From contig OX422221.1 of assembly GCA_949130495.1 (NCBI GenBank), positions 23,757,917 to 23,821,916 on the forward strand: a DNA stretch of 64,000 nt, read 5' to 3'. Of this stretch, positions 45,543-57,464 are shown in pieces. The position numbers were made by a program, and so were the translations under genes. The number at the start of each line of letters is the position of its first letter. Position 1 is the stretch's first letter. Under the pieces are notes generated by a model that saw nothing but the letters and a program-made list of their open reading frames with translations, had not been told where the DNA came from and made no database searches. The stretch is from Sambucus nigra (taxonomy: Eukaryota > Streptophyta > Magnoliopsida > Dipsacales > Adoxaceae).

Positions 45543-48186
45543 TGTAACAACCCCTATTTTCTCACGTAAAGGCTGGCTATGCACGATATGCCGAAGATAG
45601 GGCTTGCTTGTCAATTAATTCCATTCTCATCTCAAACTCAATATAAGTAACATTATATTAAAGGCCCATAATTGAGGTTCATGAATATTCTCATAACCAT
45701 AGATGAATTCAAAAGAAAATAAATAAATAATAAATTCAACTACGAAGTAAATATAGCAACCCTTGCATAATGTAAAGAAGTTTCGGGCTTATGCCCTTAC
45801 AAATGTTCCAAATAAAATGACTAGCTCTGGCAGAAGAGAAACTACACAAGAATGAATAAATATGAATAATGCTGAGTAAGAGATATCACAAGACTGCTAC
45901 AATGACAATCTAGCTATCCCTGTCTAGGAGTACCTGGGGGGAGAAAACATTTATATTTGGGTCAGAGCCCTAGGTGTGGAAGAATTAACTTATTTAATTT
46001 AATATGCAATAATACAGTTGGAGCAAAATAAATATCCCCTCTTTGTCATTCTCATGCGTTTAACACCTCACCCCTCATCTAAATGTGATATTAACCGCAT
46101 CAATGAGTCCCAAATGATGACTATAACAACATGCCAAATTAAGAATACAAATTTCGTCAGTAATTAAATACTTAAGTGTGCCAGCTATAATTAATTATTG
46201 ATCCCCATAATATCTCAGTCTCATAAGCCTCATATAAAGGCATAAACATATGTTATGCGTCACAAAGTAGGGTCTTATCAGTTATGTCCACATTCTTAGA
46301 CAATTAAATTTATCTCATTACATTCTGTGTAATTATTTATATATGTCCTTCCATATATTTGACACACAAAGGCATCGACCGCTGGTGTCTAATTTGTACT
46401 CTATCGGCGAGTCCAGAGGAATCTCTTATCCTAAGCGGACATCACAAAAACACACATAAATTGGGGGTGCTCTGTATAGAGGATACATGTTCACGGTCCA
46501 TACCCAATGGTGACACATGTCAGGTCAGAGTCAACAGCTACCTCTCGCAGATGGCGCCTACATGTAGTACCAATATTGCCTACACCATCGTCAATCCCAC
46601 CTATGCCAACGTGTGGTACCAGGTACGAACGCACAAACTCCCAAGCCGATAGGAAAATCCACGAATATTGGTATGTCCACACAAATACATATAAGTACAT
46701 ATTATTATCACAAATATTATTTATTGGTAACTACACCATAATTACCATAGAAATCCCACATAAAGTCCACAATTTTTTCATTTATTAATAATTTACCATC
46801 TAGTGAAGTATTAATTCCATTTCCTTGAAAACTTTCTTAACCACCCAATTAAATGAAAATTTTTAAATAAAATAAGGGCACATTTTTATTTTTAATAAAT
46901 TCCCATTGGCCCATACATGGTCCTACCAACTTGCTTGGACTCCTAAAACTAACCTTTACTAAACCCTAGGCCCAACTCACTCAGCCCCCAGGGTCGAATC
47001 GATTTGGTTCTTGGCCGAATCAATTCGCTGCCAAGCCGAATCTATTTCCTCCAACGCTGAATCGATTCGGACCTGGGCAGAAGCCCAGGTCCGTTCATTT
47101 GTTACAATACATGATTTCTATAATTCATTCCAAATTCACTTCTAAGGGTTTATATTACTCCCTAGTTATGTAGTTGAGGCCCTACAACTTAATTAGTCCA
47201 CTTAGGATCATTAATTACATGATCCAATCCCAATTTCATACCCAGTTGTCTTAGAATTTATGAACATTAAATACATGTTCCAACTGAGATTTCATTCCAA
47301 TTCCAACACTGTTTGATTTATAATAAGGGGCATTTATGATGGAGTTTACATCAGAATTTCAGTGCATCAATTAATAGTAATATCCTCTACATCAAATACT
47401 CGAGATTTCCCCAATTTACAGTCAATAACCTTAAGGGGTCTAACCTCAATTTCAAGATTTCAATATCTAAATTTCTGGGACTAGTTCTACATTAAATTAA
47501 GTCCTTTACATGCATCGAATATTTATTCAAAATCAAGTCATTCATACCAAACCGAAATCCCAAAATTTTTAAGAGTTATCATAATGCATCAAGAAAATTC
47601 ATTGGAAACTTAAATTAAGGAAGAGAATTCTTGCCTTAATAGATTAGTAGAAGAAGTCCCTTAAATTCTCTTCGATTAGTTACCCTTTTTCCTCCCTTTT
47701 GGTTTCTCTCCTTTCTTCTCTTGATAATAGTTACATTAGGTCTTTCTGAATAATAATGGGTGAGTGATTTATCCCCACTTAAACACTTATGAGTTGCTTA
47801 ATCCGGAGATGGGATTAAAACACAACTTTTGGACCCCCAAATGGACCTAAATTCATATCCAAACTAGCCCAAAAGTTCCCCAACCTATATGCCATTGACC
47901 TGAGGTTATTTCTAAAGGTCTCAAACATCTAAACGAGGCCATATGTGCCCGGAATATTACTCGAATTATTTTAAGTTAACATTTGACACTTTTAATTGTG
48001 TCACACATTAATTATGTATTTTTCTACAATACATGCTAATCTATAACCATACACATAAAAATAAATCACAACCCGATATAACTTAATAACAATATTTCAA
48101 TTTTCCAATTTAGTCCAATTTTAGAAAATATGCTGAAATTAATATTTATTATTTATCTTTTTTTTAGAAAATTATGGGGTACTACA
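45543..48186 (-). mobile_element. Element C 5' LTR (2.64 kb)
   Basis: TGTAACAACCCC to GGGGTACTACA. Palindrome cluster (GAATCGATT(T/C)G variants) at about 46991-47070 followed by GGGCAGAAGCCCAGGTC. On the minus strand TTAAGGCAAGAA at about 47639-47630 corresponds to the donor-like octamer, and TAG or CAG at about 45900-45894 to the acceptor. Minus-strand purine tract at about 47680-47720. Confidence 0.93.
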
Positions 48187-48604
48187 ATTAAGCTTCTCCC
48201 CTAAGAGCGCTTCATTGAAAATTGATACTTTATCTGAAATTCCACCAGTTTGCAATGTGACGTTTTCATGGATATCTCTTTTGAAGTGAAATGTGTGTAT
48301 GCAACACGATAAATTTTCTTCATTTTTGTGCACCATAGACCTTTTATCCTGAAATAACATCATATTAACCCATCTTTTGCTGCTAAAATCACTTTCTGAA
48401 CTACATTCAGAATGTGTGACATCTGTCCCTTCTATATTACAATACAAGATTTTTTTTATTTTTTTCCACTTCATCACTATGTTTGTCAGACTTTTTATTT
48501 TTCACTTTTTCTTTTGTCATTTTATCATCAATTCTTCTTTTGTCTCCTCCCTTGATTCACCAATTTTTGTTTGTTCAAATTTTGGAACTTTGTTGATATG
48601 AATC
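48187..48604 (-). CDS. Unidentified coding-like fragment interrupted by element C
   Basis: An open minus-strand frame from about 48477 to the ATTAA duplication at 48187 encodes a protein-like sequence with SECSSESDFSSKRWVNMML, FQDKRSMVHKNEENLSCC and GGISDKVSIFNEALLGEKLN. Across C it continues in frame for 14 residues in 25775-25735. Upstream, lysine-rich frames (INKVPKFEQTKIGESREE, then a broken K-rich stretch) lie at 48604-48480. Composition differs from the surrounding LTRs. I do not recognise the family; it may be a host gene exon or a captured fragment. Function is lost through the 22-kb insertion. Confidence 0.4.
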
Positions 48605-51000
48605 TGTGACACCCCGTCTAATAAAATACCTGACGATCATCCCTATATCAAATTAAATAGGAATTTCATCTGGATCATTCTTAGCATCACTGTCAAAAAC
48701 TTTTTAAAACTTACTAACCAACTACTATTCAAAAGACATGGTGTCAATTTTTATCTTTTTATTTAACATCTCAAACAGCAACACATTCACTGAATCAGTA
48801 GTACAGAAAAGGAAATAAATACAAATCTTGTCGAGACTACCACCGGCCACAAATCAAATAAAAAAAATATACCACATTAATAATAATATGGGTACATCAT
48901 CTGACTGAAACAAACATAATAATTAGGGTAACATGCCGAAAGGAAATACTGTCTGCATCCTACTCTAGGAATTAAATGACTGAAATAGCTAAGTCAAAGT
49001 CCCGCAACATCCACACATGTCGCAGCCGCGTAACCCTGGAATAAAATGATTTTTGCGTGTCTATGAGTGGACACCTAAAAGGTTTTTAAAATATTTTATA
49101 GCAAGGGTTAGAACCCAAAACATTTTCAAAATATTTAGAAAGTGAATTTAATTGCAGTAAATTAAAATGCACAAATGCTCTTCATATTTAAGTTAGTGAC
49201 GCAAACACACTTGAGGACACCTCACCCCTCGACTAATGTGCATTCCTAACATAACTATACATGACCCATCTAGCTATCTACCCCGCAACTAGTCTTGTCA
49301 TATACATATCCTACTCTTTCCACTACTTTATCCCGAGAGTTTAGTACATGAGTTATAAGTTATTAATCATACTAACTTATTTAAATATCTTATCAATGAA
49401 TACTATATAACATTCTCACGAGTTATATAATTTATACATTTCACATTATTTATTTACTTGTATATAAATCTGCACCATATATACATATCACCATATCAAA
49501 ACATTCACACTCATGTCATAGATATAAAAATGCTATCACAATCGCATAGGAGGCAATTAGTTCCCACTGAAAGTGACCATCCCATACCATAACGGCTAAC
49601 CCCTAATAACAGACGCTATGACCCAGGGATTATACTCTCCCTGCATTCAATAGCCAGGGGATTCACCCACATCATGCAACCTCATAAGATAACATTAATA
49701 TTGGTATGCTTTACTATAAATATTATTCACACAAATATTTATAAATCGTATATATATACTACACATGACCCTATATATATATATATATATATATATTAAA
49801 TCCAGGCTACCGGTCTACTACATCCATAAACAAGCCTAAACACAAGAAAGTCTACAATCCGACTTAATTTCAATTAATCACACACTAATTAATTTCATTA
49901 TCTTAGTGTCACTCTACAGTAAATACATAGACTATCTCGCTCGGCCCAAAATTCAAAATACCCAAAACATTATTCAATTCCTTTCAATAAGCTTAGCATC
50001 CTTATTAATCTATCTTGTACAAATTCCTCATTTTAAACATCTAAACCAAACCGGGGTGGGAATTTAAATTGGAAAAAGGGTTTGTAGAAACAATGTCGTT
50101 CAAACTACCCTGGGTGCTTTCTCTTTCGTTCATATCTATCGTCATTGATAAATTGAAGGAATGGAAACCAAAAAATTTTCCCCATTTTCATAAAACTCAA
50201 TATTTCAACAAAACCCCAAATTCCCAATTGAAATTCCCACGAATCATCATAAAATTTCTATCACATAAGTTTACCCACTAAAACGCAAGGTTCACAAATT
50301 CATGAATTAAGCCGTAGATCTCTTTGGATTTATCCTTTACTAATCCACGGATAATTTCTACAAATTCAAACCCTAAATTAAAATCCCCAAAATTCATATT
50401 CATCCAAAGCAGGAGCATTTCATCACCAATTAATAATCAGGTCTAAATCAGGGGAGGGAAGAAATGTAACAGACTAAATGTCTTCATTCTAGCGACCAGC
50501 CATGTCGTTCGAATGACACTGGATATCATTTTAACAAGACACCAGGTCGTTCGAACGACCCTGGTGTCGTCTCCACACTTTTGTTCCCATAAAAACCCCG
50601 TCCTCCATTAAATCTTTAAAACCTTGGATTTTGTAAAAATTTTACTCCCAAAACCTCCTAAGATCCATCCTAAAGCCACCCATTTGATTATCTCATCTAA
50701 CTATATCATCTACACAAATTGGGGCATCAAATCCACATAATCTTATCATCTCTACAGATTTTATTTCACAAACATGAAATCCCCAAATTCAGATGTAGAA
50801 TAAACCCTAACATATTCATCAATTCACACCTTCTTTAATATGAATAGGAAAAATGCAATTAATCAAATACAAGTTAAACCACTTGCCTTAGGGTTTGTAG
50901 AATCAAATCCTTTGATGAAGATGTTGGGTTGATTCAATGATCTCCTCCCTTATTCTTGGATTAATATCCCAAAATCGCATCTAGTTGTTATCTTTTTTGG
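48605..51000 (-). mobile_element. Element F 3' LTR (right end uncertain)
   Basis: Matches 53029-54087 over its first kilobase. On the minus strand it contains AAGGCAAGTGG (50890-50880), a palindrome pair with GGTCGTTCGAACGACC (50494-50570), and TTCCAGGG with AG at 49037-49036. The expected GGGTGTTACA terminus and polypurine tract are not found near 51000, so the 5' part of this LTR appears deleted. An (AT)n tract lies at about 49771-49797. Confidence 0.75.
50494..50570. repeat. Palindrome cluster GTCGTTCGAACGAC in LTR F
   Basis: GGTCGTTCGAACGACC is a perfect 16-bp palindrome whose flanks ACACCA and TGGTGT extend the symmetry to about 28 bp with one off-centre base. A second, imperfect copy (GTCGTTCGAATGAC) lies 46 bp to the left. 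Confidence 0.88.
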
Positions 51001-53014
51001 TTGTCCTCAATTTAGTCTTCTAAAAATGTGAAACCTATCAACGATAATTCATGCCCTGGTTCTGCGAACACCTAGTCGTACTATAACTATCCACTATAGC
51101 CCCAACTATAGCTACACAGTTGAAACTCGGAAAAACATCCACGCTGCTCCCATAATTCTCGAAAGTAGAATATATGTTATATTTTAACCTTCCTCTTAGT
51201 GTACCTTCCACTCTCTTGTAGTTAATACCATATAACCCTCTATCCCACTGTACTAAAATATATACACTAGGGCTATTTCGGCCAACACATCCACTTATAT
51301 TCATCTCACTCGCGAATCCTAGTGGTAACAAACCATAGGTTATGACGCACTCAATGTCACTTCCAAACACACCCCCACACCTCAACGTTTCATAATATGA
51401 GGACCATCTTATTTCCATTTCTCCAGAATATATCCCAAAACGATCACCTTTGCGTCTTCTCCCTGAATATGCTAAGTATCTGTACAGTCAAGAATATGGC
51501 TCCTCCTAGGGTGCCCATACAACCTATATCTCGTGCATATTTGCACAAACCTCCGATCATCATATACATAACCATATTTATCTCAAGTTCATCTCCCGCA
51601 TTTTCGATGTGGCTACATCCTCCAAATGTTTCCTATGACCTTATCAAGTAATATACAATTCTTCCAGATATCGCCCCACCTATCAACTCATGGTGCAAAT
51701 CCTTGCAGTGTTTCTTTCACAACACTTCCTACCTAAACATCCCGCTCATGTTTCCCTCATCTCGCTGCGGACAAGATCCACCCGTACATTTTTACTCTTT
51801 TACACTTAAGACACCTCTCTCAATCATTCCCCTATCTCTGGCCCCACTGGCCATGTCGGGGTTGTTCCTCTCACAGACTTAGTAGTATTGACCTTGATCA
51901 CTACCCCAAATGTCCCTTTGGATCCACTGATCCAATAGACTTTTTGCTAGCCTTGACGACCAAAACTGAACCCATCGTTACTTGGTAGAAGTACTATTGA
52001 TCTCGATCATAACTCTGGGTTCTGGGTATCCCTTCCCTTGGTGACTCACTAGCATAAAATCCAGTCTTACTCTTCTGATAGATTCTCTAACTCCCTTAGC
52101 TCCCTTATCTCGAGAGTATTGATAAAAATGTAAAGGTACAACTTTGATGACAACAACACCAGTCATCCCAGTCAGACCCCCTATACGTGCTTAAATTATG
52201 TACCCACGGGTATATTATTAACTTGCAACCCTACTGGATTCTTCGTATGCCTCTCATCGGTTACGAAGTTTGCAAATTCCTTCCACTTCCTTATTCTCCT
52301 GCCACTGCCCGACCCTTTTTTCAAAGTTATTAAAATTTCCCTCTCCCTCTCTATTTAACCTCTGGTGAGAGGATTCGTAATAATCCGTATCCTCAATTCC
52401 TTATTATCCACGGTATCTCCCCATAGATGTGGTGACTGGCTCCTGTCACCCAATACTGTTTCTAATAGGAAACTTCTTTGCCCAAAATTTAGACTTGAGT
52501 GTCACTACACTCCCTTGCATGTTATCCCACTTGGATGTTCTCCATCCATTGTTAAATCACCCTTCCGCTCCTCCCTCGAATTCTAGGGGATGGTTCTTCT
52601 GAAACAAAGACCCTTACCCCTTGTTGTCTACACTTTGGGTTTTAACCTTGCACCATCGTCCTTCCTGATGACTCTTGGAGAAACTAGTGCACCCCAGCAG
52701 TTACTCCAACTTATCTTGTTCGAACAATAATCATGGTGACCCCTATCGCCTCATTGTTTCTAGAATATTCCATGGCTCTTGCTAAGTCCTCCCTCTGATA
52801 AATCCTTATACGTCCCATCCTTATCATTCTATAATGTTCAACCTGCCATGCTTGACCGATACCGTATATGAATCACATAAACTGTAACCTATAGCACGAG
52901 AACGTAAGCCACATACGTGAAGGAGTACATCAATCCTATAATAAGGCTCTATATCAAAGAACACTACCTGAAATGTGAAAAACCGCACAGATCCTAAAGA
53001 CACTAGAAACTGAT
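51001..53014 (-). other. Element F internal region, degenerate gag-like DNA
   Basis: No intact frame. The stretch CTCTGGCCCCACTGGCCATG (about 51837) parallels repeated GGCCCTAATGGCC-type DNA in the gag zinc-knuckle area of C (44400-44460) and B (21640-21700), so a decayed gag is likely. No protease, RT or integrase motif was found. Confidence 0.5.
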
Positions 53015-53026
53015 GCTCTGATACCA
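53015..53026 (-). other. Element F primer-binding site
   Basis: Minus strand TGGTATCAGAGC, perfect, two bases inside the LTR, followed by GTTTCTAGTGTCTTTAGGAT (about 53009-52990). Confidence 0.93.
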
Positions 53027-53028
53027 TT

Positions 53029-54087
53029 TGTGACACCCCGTCTAAAAAAATCGGGTGATAAGTCCTATATCAAATTAAACGAGAATCTCATCTGGATCAT
53101 TCTTAGCATCAATGTCGAAAACTTTTTAAAACTTACCAACCACCTAGTATTCAAAAGACATGGTGTCAAATTTTATTTTTTTATTTAACATCTCTAACAG
53201 AAACCAAAAGAATAACTAATTAACTATACACACATTCACTGAATCAGTAGTACAAAAAATGAAATAAATACAATTCTTGCCGCGACTACCACCGGCCATA
53301 AATAAAATAACAAAAATAAACCACAGGAGTATTAAAATTAGTACATCATCCGACTGAAACAATAATAATAACTACGGTGATATGCCCAAAAGAAATACTA
53401 ATTGCATCCTACTCTAGAAATGAAATGACTGAAATGGCCAAGTCAAAGCCCTGCAACATCCACATATGCCATAGTTGCGTAACCCTGGAATATAACAATT
53501 CTGGCATCCCTGTGGCTGATACCTAAAAGGTTTTGAAAATATTTTATAGCAAGGTTAGAATCCAAAACATTTTGAAAATATTTACAAGTGAATTTAATTG
53601 CAGTAAATTAAAATGCATGAATGCTCTTCATATTTATGTTAGTGTCGCACACTCTCTTGAGGACGCCTCACCCCTCGACTAATGTGCATGCATAACGTAC
53701 CTATATATGACCCATCTATCTATATATCCCGGAACTAGTCTTATCACATATACATATATACATATACATATACATATGTATATATATATATATCTTACTC
53801 TTCCCACTACTCTATCACGAGAGTTTAGTACACGAGTTATAAGTTATTAATCACACTAACTTATTTAAATCTATTCTCAATTAATACTATATAACATTCT
53901 AACGAGTTATATAATTTATACATTTCACATCATGTATTTACCCGTATATAAATTTGCACCATATATACGTATCACTATATCACAACATTCACACGCATGT
54001 CGTAGATATAAAAATTCTATCACAACCGCATTGGAGGCAACCAAAGTTCCCCCCGAAAGTGACTATCCCATACCATAACGGCTCACC
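53029..54087 (-). mobile_element. Element F 5' LTR, left part
   Basis: Begins TGTGACACCCCGTC and follows 48605 onward base for base with small indels, including a longer (TA)n/(CATA)n tract at about 53740-53795. Broken at TCACC (54083-54087) by insertion of G. Acceptor-like TTCCAGGG on the minus strand has AG at 53486-53485. Confidence 0.9.
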
Positions 54088-54825
54088 TGTAACACCCCGT
54101 GACTTTGGGACTGAGAAATTAAATTTTCGGGAGAAAATAAAATTTTATTTAAATTAGAGAATTTTAAAATTTGGAAATTTAGGTCAAAAAATTGAGGACA
54201 TTTTAAAATATTATGGATGATGATTTTGAGTGTGCCATTGATTCCAGATGGGTTGAGATACTTGAAATGACTGTCCCTGGGATTTATTTTGGTTCCGGAA
54301 TATTTTTAAGTTAGTTTGACTCGAATTTGAGTAAACGAGTCATTTAAAGTGTGTCTTAACATTTAAAACTAGGATTATGTTTTAAAGGTTAAAGAGGCTT
54401 ACGGATCAACCCAATCTCATTTGAGAGAAAGAGAGAAAGAAGAGAGAGAAAAAAAAAAGAGAGAGAGGAAAAGCTTGGAGGTTTCCGTCCCAAATGCGAT
54501 TTCGAGGATGATTCAACCCCTACAATTCAGAGGCAAGTGTTTAATCTTGCTAAATAATTCAATTGTGTAGTTTATTTCATAAATTGTGGGCAAAAGAATT
54601 GGATTTTGGGTATGTTTATCAAAACCTAGATTTTGTGGTTTAAATCTTGAAATTTATGTTTACACATGGGTTAAGGGGTATAAATTTATGAGGTAAAAAT
54701 ATAGGATGTGTTTTGATGTTGGAAACATGTTTGGGTTATAAATTTATGGTTAGATTTATTAATTTGGGATTTTGGAGATTTAGGTTTTGAAGAGAAAAGA
54801 ACCATTTCGTAGCTTGCTGAACAGG

Positions 54826-55026
54826 CCGAATCGATTCGTCCCCCTTCCGAATTGATGCGGACTGTTGCAGAGTCCCAGGTCTGTGTGACCGAATTGATTC
54901 GGACCAAAGGCGAATTGATTCTGCCTGGGACAGTCTCCCAGGTCTTTGGGACCGAATCGATACGCATTAGGGGATGAATCGATTCGCTGGGCCAAATCGA
55001 TTCAGAATAGGACCGAATCGATTCGG
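54826..55026. repeat. Palindrome cluster CGAATCGATTCG in LTR G
   Basis: About eight copies, several with one substitution (CGAATTGATTCG, CAAATCGATTCA, CGAATCGATACG), with spacers carrying CCCAGGTCT. It aligns with 3414-3567 of LTR A but has more copies. Confidence 0.88.
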
Positions 55027-55788
55027 AAATAGGGCAGTTCTGAGGAATTTTCCTAGAGTTAGTTTTTCTCCATTTCGATTGGGTTTCTCGATTTGTAACT
55101 TTTATATATGATGCGAGAGCTATGTTTTGAGGATTTATTGAGGGTTTCTCACATGTGTGATCGTGGGGACGTATCAGAATAGTTTGGGGAACATATATAT
55201 GTATTGGAGTTTTTAGTATCGATATAGTGGCGAAGTTTCATTAGGCATGGGAGTCCCATTTGGAGTTTAAGAAGTGAGTTAACCTAGGATCTAGGTGAGG
55301 AGCCTTCTAAGAGAGTTGTGAGGGAATGGCGTGGAAATTGTAAGCCAACTTTTGTGTTGAATCCTCATAGTGATAGGATTTTATTTAAGATATGATTGAG
55401 GACTGACGAGAGAGAGTGGTCGCGTATCCTTAGTAATGTTAAACTTAAGGAATGGATTGTAAACGCAATAAGATTAAGGGTTCCGAGGAGAAATTGAATA
55501 CGAGGCTAATTTGTGAATGATTGGAATATTCTAATGACTAGAACAAGATTTGGGCAAGATGGTAGTCGAGGTAGTTACTACATATCTATGCGTGATCAAT
55601 GTTGGGCATCCCAAAAGATGATGGGATCATAAATTGAGTTTAAGCTTAATTTTGACGCTTGTAGACTATTAGTCATGTGTATACCGATAGTCGGGACTTT
55701 TATTGGATATATCGATGTGCATTCGGATATTGGATATATCGATGTGTAATGATTGGTATATACATTAAACTTTGGGGTGATAACCTTA

Positions 55789-55833
55789 GGGTCCGTTTGG
55801 TTCGTGTTAAAATATCTTTTACCGCGTTAAAAA
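55789..55833 (+). repeat. Harbinger left terminal inverted repeat
   Basis: Pairs with the reverse complement of 61643-61687; one base difference in the TCTTTTACCGCG versus TCTTTCACCGCG stretch. Confidence 0.95.
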
Positions 55834-56408
55834 AAGGTTGAATGATTAGCTTGGTGATTTTGTTTTCACCATCTCCGTTTGGATGGACCACTTGTCATTA
55901 GGTGAAAACTTTAACTTTTTCACCATTTGTTGTTTGGATGGTTAGGAGCAATATGGTGAAAAAACAAAATGACCACATTACCCTCACACTTCAAATACAC
56001 ACCAAAAATGATTATATTAGAATTTTTTAATTTAATTCACACGAACGTCATGTCCATAAAAAATAAATTAATATTTTCATACATCATGAAATTAAATTTC
56101 GCACCCCCCCCAACCCTACCCCACCCACCCACCCACCCAAAAAAAAATACAATTATCATGTTTTGACATTGCATTTCTTAAAAGGCGTAAGACAATACAA
56201 TCACACTGAACACATTTAACTATTCATTAATCAAACATAATATTGTCCAAATATAATGAGAAAAAGTACTAACATTTAATAAAGCCTCCACATGTTTTTT
56301 TTTTGTCTTGTAAACCTAAGCAAACGAATAAATTGTTCAAGATACGATTATCAAACACATGAAATATGTCTACTATCCATCTTCACTATCCCACCAAAGA
56401 CATATGAA
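55834..56408. other. Harbinger left non-coding region
   Basis: AT-rich subterminal DNA with a C-rich stretch (about 56104-56138) and repeated CACCAT motifs near 55915-55965. No gene seen; it would hold the 3' end of the Myb-like transcript. Confidence 0.6.
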
Positions 56409-57464
56409 TCACCTCACAAAACGGCATATTGCGGCTAAGAAATTTTCCTTCTCAGCATCGGGTACATTCATAAACAAGACCGCCCGATGTGGATTAGCCG
56501 CAAGGGTATCCACAGCCACCAACCTCTCATTGTGAGTCAAACCCTCAATTTTGAGAACCTCTTGCACAATCCTATCCATGTCATCAGACTCTTTGGAAAG
56601 AACTTTGGTGAGCGTAGACAAGTACGGGACAGTTTCGCAAAGCTTGCAGAGATTTTCAGATAAGAGATCATTGCTTGCACTATAATTGGATGAACTGCTA
56701 CCGCGTTGCCTTTTACGTTTTCTTTTTGATCCACCGCCACTACCAATACTACCCGTAGTCGAGTATACCTCTATAGATTCTATCTCTATGTCGTGATCCA
56801 AATTGACACCCTCCACCTCCTCCTCCGCCTCCTCTTAATCAACATGTTCTTCGGCATCTGCTGCAGATATTGCGTCATTTCCCGTAGCTCTATCACCCTG
56901 AAAAATATTGACTAATGCATTGAAATGTGGAAACCTCTTTTCGAATAGGCCCTTTGCATTTGGGTGGCTCTGCAAAACAAATAAATACAAAAACAATTAT
57001 GATAAAAAAAAACAGTCCCAAAGTGCTCAACAAAATAAATAGCATAGTTTTGAAACAAAATAAATAATAGTTCGCAAAAGTAAAAAAATAATCCCAATTA
57101 GTAAAAAAATTAAATACATTACCTTGCACCAACCTTCATACACTTTCTTATCGCACACAAGTTTTTTCTCAACATCATCCCACCCAAATCCACTTCCATT
57201 GCCGGTGACCATTTCATTGAGGGCCATGGCTTGTTTCTTCAAGTACTTAACTCGATTGAGAATGTGCGGTTTCGCTTTCTTATCACAGTTGGGAAACTTG
57301 GACAACATCATATGTTCTAGTTTACGAAGATAGCCCGTTTTGAAACTTGTGTCTACTTTATAACCCGTCACACTCAACTCTTGCAAAGACTCCACTAAAT
57401 GCTTATCTTCCGCGCTTGTCCATCGATTTTGGGGACCTCCTTGAGATGAAAAATCCGCAGCCAT
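56409..57464 (-). pseudogene. Harbinger Myb/SANT-like gene, two exons, one nonsense codon
   Basis: Exon 1 57464-57123 (114 codons, MAADFSSQGGPQNRWTSAED...) has the tryptophan-rich Myb/SANT-like fold (NRWTSAEDKHLVESLQEL, FGWDDVEKKLV). Donor AAG/GTAATG; intron 57122-56970; acceptor TTTTGCAG. Exon 2 starts SHPNAKGLFEKRFPHFN and continues ...GDRATGNDAI, a usual motif of this family. A TAA at 56835-56837 stops it at residue 159; the frame then stays open to 56409 for about 140 more codons (SNYSASNDLLSENLCKL, a helical C-terminus). The full product would be about 300 residues. This protein normally binds the element ends and helps transposase enter the nucleus. A short exon or readthrough could change the picture. 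Confidence 0.88.

Larger units (their letters stand above)
25781..48186 (-). mobile_element. Element C, Tekay/Del-like chromovirus, degenerate, split by element E
   Basis: Bounded by perfect ATTAA target duplications (25776-25780 and 48187-48191). LTRs are 25781-28359 (3') and 45543-48186 (5'); primer site 45529-45540; polypurine tract beside 28360. After removing nested element E (31550-44008) it is about 9.9 kb with gag, protease, reverse transcriptase, RNase H, integrase and a C-terminal chromodomain in the usual Ty3/gypsy order. The chromodomain, the Met-tRNA primer and the long LTRs point to the Tekay/Del lineage. Many stops and changed catalytic residues make it non-functional. Confidence 0.95.
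48605..54087 (-). mobile_element. Element F, degenerate Tekay-like LTR retrotransposon (cut by element G)
   Basis: Minus strand. Left LTR from 48605, internal region to 53014, primer site 53015-53026, and the first 1,059 bp of the other LTR (53029-54087), where element G inserted; the remainder is beyond the window. LTR ends read TGTGACACCCCG. No pol remnant recognised, so it is non-autonomous or heavily decayed. Confidence 0.88.

Noticed and set aside
51038..51418. A 126-codon minus-strand frame in element F
   Set aside because: No recognisable domain, and it lies in degenerate internal retroelement DNA beside a probable deletion junction.
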